Below the pieces are notes generated by a model. It was not told the DNA's origin. It saw only the letters and a program-made list of their open reading frames with translations, and made no database searches. A stretch of DNA of 5,900 nucleotides from NCBI GenBank assembly GCA_003558575.1, contig PWPY01000016.1:1-5900 (forward strand), read 5' to 3'. Below are positions 1 through 5,900 of this stretch, one piece after another. Each line of letters begins with the position of its first letter. Position 1 is the first letter of the stretch. Source of the stretch: Desulfonatronovibrio sp. (GTDB lineage: Bacteria > Desulfobacterota > Desulfovibrionia > Desulfovibrionales > Desulfonatronovibrionaceae). A program made the translations under genes and the position numbers.

Positions 1-931
1 CACCCATAACACCTCCAATACCAGCCATAACAAACCTCTCTGCTACCTCATCATAACCAAGCTCTCTATATGTAGATTCTGCTAACATTTGCACTGTTTC
101 TTGCCCTATCTCCAGACCACCCTCCTGTAACATTGTCTTTGAGATATTCTTAGCTAATCCACGCATAAATTTTTCCTTAGCAATATCTGGACCAGGAATA
201 ACACCAGCAGAGCTTTTACTGATTCCACGAAAGACCTTACTTGGTACAACCCTCGCCATAAGAGATACAAGCATTCCAGTAGATATTCCCAACAACTCTG
301 CTCTCTCATAATCAACACCGTGTGCGATAGCATCATCTCTAATATCGTGCATTGTTGAGCCAGCAACAGTTGTAAAACCAAAAGCTGGATGTATAGCAAA
401 CGAACCGATAGACGCCAACACACCTGGTCCTAACTGAAGCATTGTTTCTGGTAATTGTGTGGTTGCTTTTTCGGTGATTGTAGCATCTTGCCACTCCTTT
501 GATGGTTGTAGGTGTTCTGCTTGTTCTAGTTTTTGAATAGTCTGTACAACAGTCTTTGTTGGTAGATTTTGCCTCCCTTCTGTTTGAAAGTAATTTTTCC
601 AATCATCAAGAACCTCCTTGCCCCTATCTGTATCAGCAAAATGTGACACAGTTTGCACTAAGGGACTTAAACTTAACCTGCGTGTTGCTTGAATAGTTCT
701 ATCAGGGTCAGATAAAGCCGTTTCAAGACCTGCGTCAATAGTCTTAATAATATTACCAATAAAAGCTAACCCTACTTTTTCAGAAAAAACACTTGCTGTG
801 TCTTGATAACTTTGGAGTCCAGAAGATACCCTATCTATTAAAGATGGTGTTTCTTTCCAATCTATCACTGTTCTAGGAGTTGATGCTCCACGAGTAAAAT
901 CTGTTGTGCTTCTTGTGTATGGTTGTTCCAT
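1..931 (-). CDS. Large phage virion protein, ejection/polyvalent-like (3' end outside window)
   Basis: Reverse-strand frame with 310 codons and no stop, running off the left edge, so the C-terminus is missing. The start is ATG at 931-929. An in-frame TAA three codons upstream (940-938) rules out a longer N-terminus. The ATG follows the TAA of the 614-residue gene by one base, so the two are probably translationally coupled. No Shine-Dalgarno is visible; the leader is AAAATAAA. Residues 1-150 look soluble and helical. Residues about 158-230 are glycine/alanine-rich and hydrophobic (LQLGPGVLASIGSFAIHPAF), followed by a second helical block with an acidic EGGLEIGQE motif (270-278) and a glycine-rich VMAGIGGVMG end (301-310). 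From memory, this order (hydrophobic Gly/Ala helix, then E-G-x-x-E-x-x-Q-E, then a Gly-rich helix) recurs in very large phage ejection, tape-measure and polyvalent proteins, which enter the host with the DNA. No enzymatic domain lies in the visible part. The gene is certain; the function is inferred. Confidence 0.9.
   Translation of the reverse strand, partial: MEQPYTRSTTDFTRGASTPRTVIDWKETPSLIDRVSSGLQSYQDTASVFSEKVGLAFIGNIIKTIDAGLETALSDPDRTIQATRRLSLSPLVQTVSHFADTDRGKEVLDDWKNYFQTEGRQNLPTKTVVQTIQKLEQAEHLQPSKEWQDATITEKATTQLPETMLQLGPGVLASIGSFAIHPAFGFTTVAGSTMHDIRDDAIAHGVDYERAELLGISTGMLVSLMARVVPSKVFRGISKSSAGVIPGPDIAKEKFMRGLAKNISKTMLQEGGLEIGQETVQMLAESTYRELGYDEVAERFVMAGIGGVMG
827..847 (-). repeat. PSLIDRV motif, copy in the large ejection-like protein
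   Basis: Residues 29-35 of the protein starting at 931 read PSLIDRV. The 21 bases match 18 of 21 with bases 1125-1145, which encode PSFIDRV in the preceding gene. All three differences fall at third codon positions. It may be a short shared linear motif near the N-terminus of this protein; its role is unknown. Confidence 0.45.
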
Positions 932-940
932 TTTATTTTA
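932..940 (-). promoter_or_regulatory. Shine-Dalgarno-less A-rich translation leader
   Basis: Immediately 5' of the ATG at 931 the minus strand reads TAAAATAAA, overlapping the stop of the previous gene. There is no GGAG-like sequence within 20 bases. The same AAATAAA-ATG string precedes the ATG at 2777. Translation probably depends on coupling to the upstream gene or on an unstructured A-rich leader. Confidence 0.4.
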
Positions 941-2777
941 CAGCATTAAGTGCTTGTTGTAATAATTCGTTTGCTCTTGGGTCTCTTTTTACTGCTGTTA
1001 TTGTTCTTCTCGTGGTGTTTTCCAGGAGGTCTATGCCGTGTCTTTCCTTCATTTCTCTTGCAACCTCTTGTGCTGCCACAACTTCCTTTTGCTTGGTTGT
1101 CCAGTTAGGATTTATAGCCCCCTTAACTCTATCTATAAAAGATGGTAATGGTACTGGGGTTATAATGTCCCTCAAAGGACTCATCTCATTTCTCCACCTT
1201 CTATCTATTGCATTATTGACAGCATTAGCCTTATTACCGTCAGTAGTAGCCACCGCAGTAGGTGGTCTTCCGTGTTCTTTTATAAAGTTTCTAATAAATC
1301 TATCCCTACCTTCGTTATATTTACGAACTACATCATCCATAACAGCTAATCTATATGCCTCTGGTGCAGTGTCTTTTAGATATCCAGCATTCCAAAGTTC
1401 TCTGTTTACATCTCTTTGTTGGTTGTCATTTAATGTAAGGAAATGATGAGGGTTTTCCAGTGTCATTCTTGCGTCTGTGGATAATGATTCCCCAGAAGCA
1501 CTTATAGGCCTCCAAGTGTTTGTACTAGGGTCCCATTGTAATGTTCTGTCGCCATCTCTTGCTGTTATTGGTTTTGCAGCACCAACTGATTTACCACCAA
1601 TAACCTGAACAGCTCTCCAGTTGCCATCACCATCATATTGCCAAGTAAAGTATCCCGTATCTTGCCCTCCAAACAGCTCTGGTGCATCTGGTGGTAACGA
1701 TTGTTGGTATTCACCAATCTTATTTATAGCATCCCAATAAGAGTCGGTAGGTTTAATATCAAGGAATGGGAACTGCTCAGCCAAGCCCTCTACCCTAGCA
1801 TCTGGTTGCATTCCAAGCCAACTAGACACTTTTGTTGCCATATCTTCTAAAGAGTCTGTTGGTTTAATACCTGCTTCTGGAAACTCAATCATTCTATCAA
1901 GAACAGTAGTATATTGCTGTCTCTCCCATTGTAATTGATTCTCCCAATATCTTTGTTGTTCTTGCATAGCATTCTGAACATCTCTATCGAGTTCCGCTAT
2001 CTCTGCTTGTTTTACATTCATTAATGTTTCAATCGCTCTCAGCTCCATTTCTGTGTCGTATGTATAGGCATCTGCTAACATACTTACCTGTGCTCTTGCC
2101 TCTGCTTTCATTCCACTTAATGCTTGAAGGTAGGCACTTTCAGTACCTATCTGAGCCATAATGTTAGCCTCTCTTCTATCATAAGACTGTGCAACCCTAT
2201 TCTGCATACCAGTCAAAAAAGGTGTAGAAACATTCATTTGACCAATAGCACCCAAAGCACCAGCTCTTTCTGATTGTATTTGAGTTAATTGCATCTGTAA
2301 AGCCCTAGTACTCTCTATTGACTGCATTTGCTTATCTGTCAAAGGGTCAACTTGTCTTCCAAGCTCTCCCCTAAGAAACCCCTCCATATCAACATCTCTC
2401 ATCACATCTGTAGCTTCTTGACCCAACCTTGTCCTCTCTTGTCTGGCGGCAATTAGTGACTCCTTATCAACACCAAGCTGTGCCTCTCTATTATCAGCCA
2501 TCTTTGCTAGTTGCTCTTCTGCTGGAAGTCTTATTCCCTGTGCTGCAATTAAAGATGTCATCTCACTACCACCAACATCTGGCACATCTAATGTTGGTAT
2601 TGAATCAGTATTGAGTAATTCTGAAAAATCTCTTTCTCTTAAATTGGCAACAATAGATTTCATCTCTTGGGCTTGTGGTAATATCTGTTGCCTTTGTTCT
2701 TCGGTGATATTTCCAGAGCCCAACCTTTCCTGTAAAGATGCCAATCTATCCGTTATGGATTGTATTCTTTCTTGCAT
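933..2777 (-). CDS. Helical phage structural protein, putative internal virion/ejection protein
   Basis: Complete 614-residue frame. ATG at 2777-2775 is the only reasonable start because an in-frame TAA lies four codons upstream (2788-2786). The stop is TAA at 935-933. Residues 1-50 and about 145-300 are charged, Gln/Glu/Arg/Ala-rich and probably helical or coiled coil. The segment IGQMNVSTPFLTGMQNRVAQ (178-197) opens the long helical region. Residues 298-320 and 335-357 are two copies of one module, each with IKPTDS (304-309, 341-346), spaced 37 residues. Residues 376-423 hold two Trp-paired probable beta hairpins (W379/W387 and W415/W422). The C-terminal 190 residues are again helical, ending RANELLQQALNAVK. 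There is no signal peptide, membrane segment or recognisable catalytic motif. Its place between a fibre-like gene and a large ejection-like gene, plus the coiled-coil content, suggests a virion-internal protein comparable in position to P22 ejection proteins or T7 gp14/gp15. No homology to these is claimed. An ordinary tail or collar protein is an alternative. Confidence 0.92.
   Translation of the reverse strand: MQERIQSITDRLASLQERLGSGNITEEQRQQILPQAQEMKSIVANLRERDFSELLNTDSIPTLDVPDVGGSEMTSLIAAQGIRLPAEEQLAKMADNREAQLGVDKESLIAARQERTRLGQEATDVMRDVDMEGFLRGELGRQVDPLTDKQMQSIESTRALQMQLTQIQSERAGALGAIGQMNVSTPFLTGMQNRVAQSYDRREANIMAQIGTESAYLQALSGMKAEARAQVSMLADAYTYDTEMELRAIETLMNVKQAEIAELDRDVQNAMQEQQRYWENQLQWERQQYTTVLDRMIEFPEAGIKPTDSLEDMATKVSSWLGMQPDARVEGLAEQFPFLDIKPTDSYWDAINKIGEYQQSLPPDAPELFGGQDTGYFTWQYDGDGNWRAVQVIGGKSVGAAKPITARDGDRTLQWDPSTNTWRPISASGESLSTDARMTLENPHHFLTLNDNQQRDVNRELWNAGYLKDTAPEAYRLAVMDDVVRKYNEGRDRFIRNFIKEHGRPPTAVATTDGNKANAVNNAIDRRWRNEMSPLRDIITPVPLPSFIDRVKGAINPNWTTKQKEVVAAQEVAREMKERHGIDLLENTTRRTITAVKRDPRANELLQQALNAVK
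1125..1145 (-). repeat. PSFIDRV motif, copy in the 614-residue protein
   Basis: Residues 545-551 of the 614-residue protein, about 64 residues from its C-terminus, read PSFIDRV. It pairs with bases 827-847 in the next gene. In both proteins the motif is preceded by a proline-containing or polar linker and followed by a probable helix with a glycine (KGAI here, SSGL there). Chance similarity cannot be excluded by eye. Confidence 0.45.
1707..1886 (-). repeat. Internal protein repeat, two IKPTDS modules
   Basis: Two copies of a module of about 23 residues lie within the 614-residue protein: residues 298-320 (bases 1886-1818) and 335-357 (bases 1775-1707). Aligned as EFPEAGIKPTDSLEDMATKV and QFPFLDIKPTDSYWDAINKI they share F-P, IKPTDS and the spacing of later hydrophobic residues. 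The offset is exactly 111 bases. The 17-base core (1852-1868 and 1741-1757) differs at two bases, both third codon positions, so the protein sequence appears conserved beyond the DNA. From memory, similar P-D/E-A-G-I-x-P-x-D-S/T units occur in other phage structural proteins. Confidence 0.75.
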
Positions 2778-2824
2778 TTTATTTATTTATTTAGGTTTTT
2801 TTTTTGGGTTTATCAATACTAAAG
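2778..2824 (-). promoter_or_regulatory. 47-base spacer with A10 tract, AAAT repeat and weak promoter-like boxes
   Basis: This is the only intergenic gap in the window. Read on the minus strand it has TTGATA (2816-2811), then 17 bases holding CCC, ten As (2805-2796) and CC, then TAAATA (2793-2788), within an AAAT tetranucleotide run that leads into the ATG at 2777. TTGATA matches a bacterial -35 box at five of six positions with ideal spacing, but TAAATA matches a -10 box at only three of six and lacks the final T. If used, the transcript would begin almost at the start codon. No hairpin or T-tract terminator is present on the minus strand. It may simply be an unstructured A-rich ribosome-entry leader. 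Confidence 0.3.
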
Positions 2825-3643
2825 TCATAATTTTGTTCTTATTAATGTACCACTATTGTTTATTGTTACAGCCCATTTACTTCCGTCAGGACTATTTAAT
2901 ACTAACTTTGAATATCCATTAGCAGAATCGCCTAGTGATGGGGTGAATCCACCAAGTGTCTTTGGTAGTATATCTACATGTTGCTCTAGGTGCTGCTTGT
3001 ATAAACTTCCTGTTGTTTCATTCTTTCTTGTGTGAAAACAAATAGCATTTGTCAAGGCTCCATTAAAATCAATCATCTGTGCCAGTCCAGTCACTGGGTC
3101 GTTGTCACCTCTTTGGTCTGCTGTTAGTATAGAAAGATATCCCTCTCTTTGAGCATCGCCAATTCCAAATGTTTTAAGGTCTGCTATTTGAATACCACTT
3201 ATTTTGTCTGTATCGTGATTTGCAAGTATAGATATTGTTCCATTAGCACCAACCTCTTCGGTTGGATTATTGTCGTCTTTTTTTACAGTTATACCAACAT
3301 AAGATGTATTGATATCTCTATCTATATCAAGTGTTCCAATAGCAACACCACCAGTTGGCTCAGAACCGATTATTAAGAAATTAGCCATACCTGGAACTCT
3401 ATGATTAAAGTACATTGACGCAGTATTATCATTATCTCTTTTTCGGCTACGAACATTCTTTAGAACAAAGTTCTTTCTCAACACCAAAGAGCCATTGTCT
3501 GACCTCAAGTCAGTTTCATAATTAGCAAGTCTAGTTTCCAACTCATTTATCATAGCATCTTTGGTTGGTAGTTCTTGTAATTTTCTTTCAAGTTCTTCTA
3601 TCTTGCGTTCTAGTTGTTCAATTTTATTTCTTTGTTCTAACAT
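2825..3643 (-). CDS. Coiled-coil tail fibre- or needle-like protein
   Basis: Complete 272-residue frame, ATG at 3643-3641, stop TGA at 2827-2825. The start overlaps the stop of the upstream gene by one base (TAATG), which supports it and suggests translational reinitiation; no Shine-Dalgarno is seen. Residues 5-25 form a textbook heptad coiled coil (I8, L11, I15, L18, L22, L25). After a break at PTKDA it resumes with I32, L35, L39 and Y42. The remaining 220 or so residues are Gly/Asn/Asp/Thr-rich and look like beta structure. The end, SPDGSKWAVTINNSGTL (251-267), resembles a short C-terminal element that I recall on many phage fibre and appendage proteins. An N-terminal trimerising stalk with a distal beta domain is typical of short fibres, tail needles (P22 gp26 type) and head fibres. 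The position after a propeller-like gene favours a tail tip or needle, but the receptor or function cannot be read from the sequence. Confidence 0.92.
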   Translation of the reverse strand: MLEQRNKIEQLERKIEELERKLQELPTKDAMINELETRLANYETDLRSDNGSLVLRKNFVLKNVRSRKRDNDNTASMYFNHRVPGMANFLIIGSEPTGGVAIGTLDIDRDINTSYVGITVKKDDNNPTEEVGANGTISILANHDTDKISGIQIADLKTFGIGDAQREGYLSILTADQRGDNDPVTGLAQMIDFNGALTNAICFHTRKNETTGSLYKQHLEQHVDILPKTLGGFTPSLGDSANGYSKLVLNSPDGSKWAVTINNSGTLIRTKL

Positions 3644-3645
3644 TA
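3641..3645 (-). other. TAATG stop-start overlap
   Basis: The TAA ending the propeller-like protein (3645-3643) shares its last A with the ATG of the fibre-like gene (3643-3641). With no Shine-Dalgarno before this ATG, ribosomes finishing the upstream gene probably reinitiate here, tying the amounts of the two proteins together. Confidence 0.7.
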
Positions 3646-5900
3646 TTCGTGTATGGTATAAAGTAATTTAATTGGAAGTATAATTGGAACTCCACATTCA
3701 AACTCAATCTTAATCATAGCGTTTTGAACACCATAAGATTCTGGATGCAACATTATTGACCTATTTGGAAAAGTATCTTTTGTTATTTCCCATTCTTGAA
3801 TCTTCTCTTCATTATCTGTTAATAAAGAAATAGTAATTTTCTCATCATCTACTAACTCTCTTTCTAACCCCATTATGATTTTATGAACAGTAAATGGCTG
3901 TCCGAAGCTCACAATTTCACTGTTCCAAACAGAGTTATAATCTCCACCCTCAAAGTAAAGCCCATTATCATCTGACAATAAAGGTGTGCCAGCTAAATCA
4001 TATTTTCTTAATGCAGAGATTTGATTATCTGCATTAGCAATGCAATACAGTCCACCTGCAATGTTTGACTTAGAACCATATACATAAACAGCCCCCCTTG
4101 ATTCTGGGTATGTTTGTGAACTACCCCACATAATTCTATCTTGGTCTGCATCAACCGCACCTTGTAATGGTGGTAGTCCATTGTCTATATAAAATAAACT
4201 CCTTATTCTTGTTCCCTCATAAACACCAAGTGAATAACCATCACTGTCACCACCCCAGAAGTATGGAGTTCCATTATGTGTATGTATTGCAGTAACGATT
4301 GGGTATGGTAATTTTACCTGCCTAAAGAAGCCAGTATCAAATGTATCCCATAAGAATAGATTTGCATTTGATTGATTAACAGTACCAGTTGTTTTTAATG
4401 CCACAATACCCATACCTGCGTCAAGTGATGTTATATCTACTGGTTTGAAACCAAGAGGTAATGTTAATACTTGTGAATCTGAGTCTGCATTAGATGCACC
4501 TATCATAAGTGTTCCATCAACAGTTGCATTCTTATCTGGCTCTGCTTCAACATATATTTCTTCTTCATCTAAGAAAGTACCGACAACACCAGTTAGAGAT
4601 AGATTTAGTGCTATGTCTCCTCCTATCTCAAATAAATCTTGAACTCTTAAAACAGATGCGACAGCATTAGATTCCTTTCCTCTTATCACATCACCTATCG
4701 CAAACTTATCTTCATAGTTAATAACTCTCAATAAATCTACAGTTCTTATTTTATTTAATACACCTTTTTCTTGTTCGTCACAGAAGTATAAAGCACCATC
4801 TGTGTGTTCGTGCATTGCGTGATTTGGTAGTTTATAACTACCTATCGTAGGATATGTTCCATTATTTAATTCAGAGAAAGATAGTGTGATTGCCTTTAAT
4901 CTTAATGCTAAGTCCTGTTCTCTGCCATTATCATAGTAGTAAAATAATGGCTCTTTTTGTCGTGCTAGAACGCCATATACATCAAACTCTGTGTTTGTTA
5001 GATGACCATCAGTATCAATAGAAGAAAAATCAATAGTCAATTCATCTCCGTCATCTAGCGAAGCATCACTAGGTATCGTGGTTTTTATGTGCACAGCGGT
5101 TGATGCAGAGCCAGAAAAGTCTGAACTCTCAACCCAAGAGCGAGAAACATTAGCTAGAGATGTCATATCTGGGTTATTCTCAGCAATAACAGTTTGAGAT
5201 GGGGATATGAAAGAGTTATCCTTCTCAACCTCAAACGACCAAAAATTGGTATCTGATGATGGGGAAATTTTAATAGTAGTAAAAAAACTATCCTCAAGTG
5301 TACCAGAGTTAATCAAAGAAATTATGTGATTTAATATATTGTTATCAACCGCCAACTCACCAGAGCCAGTAACTGCTGTAAAGACAGGTTGATTGTTTAG
5401 TGTAGGACCAGTAAAGGAAAATAATACAGTTCCAGAGCCTATGGTAGTTGTTATTTTCCAAGTATCAACATCATCCCACCAGATATAATAATCTCCATTT
5501 TTATAAACTGGCTTATCGCTGTGAAGACTAGGCTCTCTAACCCACTCACCATTAACACCAATAGGGTCAGTTGCACCACTTGTTGAGAATGCCCTTGTTG
5601 CTAACAACTCTCTTGTATCATAAACAATAACAGGGGACTTAGTCCAATCAGTGTCGTAGAAAGATAACATACCACCCTCCTGAACACTACCACTTCCACT
5701 TATTTGAAGGGTAAATGATGTGTTTGCATCAACAGTCTCTGGCTCTATAACGAAACAAACATCACTATCTGTTGAAACAATAGTGTCAAGCTCAAATGTA
5801 ATCACCTCATAATCTGCTCCTATTGCATTGGTATATGTTGACTCTGCAATAATATCTTCTGTCGTGTCTGGAAAATCTATTTTAGTTAAATCGCTAATCC
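3643..5900 (-). CDS. Beta-propeller-like phage tail protein, nozzle/tail-completion candidate (5' end outside window)
   Basis: The stop is TAA at 3645-3643. GTG at 5805-5803 is the only ordinary start in the window and gives 720 residues, but the frame stays open for 31 more codons to the right edge (ISDLTKIDFPDTTEDIIAES and on), so the real start probably lies outside. Residues below are counted from the GTG. Residues 72-130 form a small module with VNGEW, DKPVYKNGDYYIWWDD and W116. Residues 325-360 look like a blade-type beta hairpin (HEHTDGALYFCDE). Residues 363-422 hold a GDVIRG...LTGVVGTF...EEIYV module. Residues 450-620 show repeated blade-like strands (FKPVDITSL, NLFLWDTFDTGF, AIHTHNGTPYFWGGDSDG, GAVYVYGS, GGLYCIA, NGLYFEGGDY). 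Residues 626-720 look like a terminal beta sandwich. Propeller proteins of this kind close phage tails (P22 gp10, T7 gp12), and the next genes fit that role. A receptor-binding fibre is the alternative. No catalytic motif or signal peptide is visible. Confidence 0.9.
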   Translation of the reverse strand, partial: ISDLTKIDFPDTTEDIIAESTYTNAIGADYEVITFELDTIVSTDSDVCFVIEPETVDANTSFTLQISGSGSVQEGGMLSFYDTDWTKSPVIVYDTRELLATRAFSTSGATDPIGVNGEWVREPSLHSDKPVYKNGDYYIWWDDVDTWKITTTIGSGTVLFSFTGPTLNNQPVFTAVTGSGELAVDNNILNHIISLINSGTLEDSFFTTIKISPSSDTNFWSFEVEKDNSFISPSQTVIAENNPDMTSLANVSRSWVESSDFSGSASTAVHIKTTIPSDASLDDGDELTIDFSSIDTDGHLTNTEFDVYGVLARQKEPLFYYYDNGREQDLALRLKAITLSFSELNNGTYPTIGSYKLPNHAMHEHTDGALYFCDEQEKGVLNKIRTVDLLRVINYEDKFAIGDVIRGKESNAVASVLRVQDLFEIGGDIALNLSLTGVVGTFLDEEEIYVEAEPDKNATVDGTLMIGASNADSDSQVLTLPLGFKPVDITSLDAGMGIVALKTTGTVNQSNANLFLWDTFDTGFFRQVKLPYPIVTAIHTHNGTPYFWGGDSDGYSLGVYEGTRIRSLFYIDNGLPPLQGAVDADQDRIMWGSSQTYPESRGAVYVYGSKSNIAGGLYCIANADNQISALRKYDLAGTPLLSDDNGLYFEGGDYNSVWNSEIVSFGQPFTVHKIIMGLERELVDDEKITISLLTDNEEKIQEWEITKDTFPNRSIMLHPESYGVQNAMIKIEFECGVPIILPIKLLYTIHE

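Noticed and set aside
68..84. AESTY encoded both here and near 5840 in the propeller-like gene, with similar DNA
   Set aside because: Five residues with no wider similarity on either side; most likely chance.
154..602. Two short minus-strand frames (154-423 and 339-602)
   Set aside because: They overlap the long open frame that runs from ATG 931 to the left edge with no stop, and have Leu- or Thr/Arg-biased composition of out-of-frame translations.
904..1446. Plus-strand frame of 180 codons
   Set aside because: It lies antisense to the end of the 614-residue gene. Its Leu/Ser/Phe-rich hydrophobic composition is typical of the complement of a Lys/Glu/Arg-rich gene, and nothing supports its start.
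2796..2805. T10 run on the plus strand as a rho-independent terminator
   Set aside because: It is a T-run only for plus-strand transcription, where no gene ends, and no GC-rich hairpin precedes it. On the coding strand it is an A-run.
2429..3376. Short plus-strand frames at 2429-2614, 2611-2922 and 3149-3376
   Set aside because: All are antisense to long coherent minus-strand genes; the middle one crosses the spacer and reads its T-rich tract as Phe/Gly. No ribosome site or protein-like pattern supports them.
4445..4642. Plus-strand frame of 65 codons
   Set aside because: It is antisense to the propeller-like gene and Ser/Pro-rich as expected from complement codons.
1..5900. CRISPR array, tRNA, integrase, toxin-antitoxin or reverse-transcriptase/diversity-generating element
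   Set aside because: No spaced direct repeats, cloverleaf-like segment or matching protein motif was seen on either strand; coding genes fill the window.

Overview
The window looks like part of the virion-structural (tail, fibre and DNA-ejection) module of a tailed bacteriophage (Caudoviricetes), either a free phage or a prophage. Four long reading frames fill almost all of it. All lie on the minus strand, in one direction, with 1-base overlaps or gaps and no metabolic or host-like gene. The DNA is AT-rich by eye. No RNA gene, transposase, integrase, att site or CRISPR array was seen. The host cannot be named. The three visible start codons lack a Shine-Dalgarno sequence and two share an A-rich leader. 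That would fit a host that initiates without Shine-Dalgarno pairing, for example Bacteroidota, but this is only a hint.

Layout in the direction of transcription (high to low coordinates): (1) 5900-3643, a beta-rich protein open at its 5' end, with small virion-type modules, a probable beta-propeller and a C-terminal beta domain. (2) 3643-2825, a 272-residue fibre- or needle-like protein with an N-terminal coiled coil, joined to gene 1 by a TAATG overlap. (3) A 47-base spacer with an A10 tract and an AAAT repeat. (4) 2777-933, a 614-residue mostly helical protein with an internal 37-residue repeat. (5) 931 to the left edge, at least 310 residues of a helical, glycine-rich protein resembling the large ejection/tape-measure/polyvalent proteins of phages. 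It starts one base after the stop of gene 4.

The order propeller, coiled-coil fibre or needle, helical protein, large helical protein resembles the tail-completion plus ejection block of short-tailed phages: P22 gp10-gp26-ejection proteins, or T7 gp12 nozzle followed by internal virion proteins. On that reading the first two products build or plug the tail tip and the last two travel inside the capsid and are ejected with the DNA. This is inference from architecture and order; no protein family can be assigned with certainty by eye.

No clearly new system is evident. The observations most worth a second look are a heptapeptide PS[F/L]IDRV shared by the two putative ejection proteins, the duplicated IKPTDS module, the modular insertion in the propeller-like protein, and the Shine-Dalgarno-less starts. 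There is no gene-free stretch longer than 47 bases.
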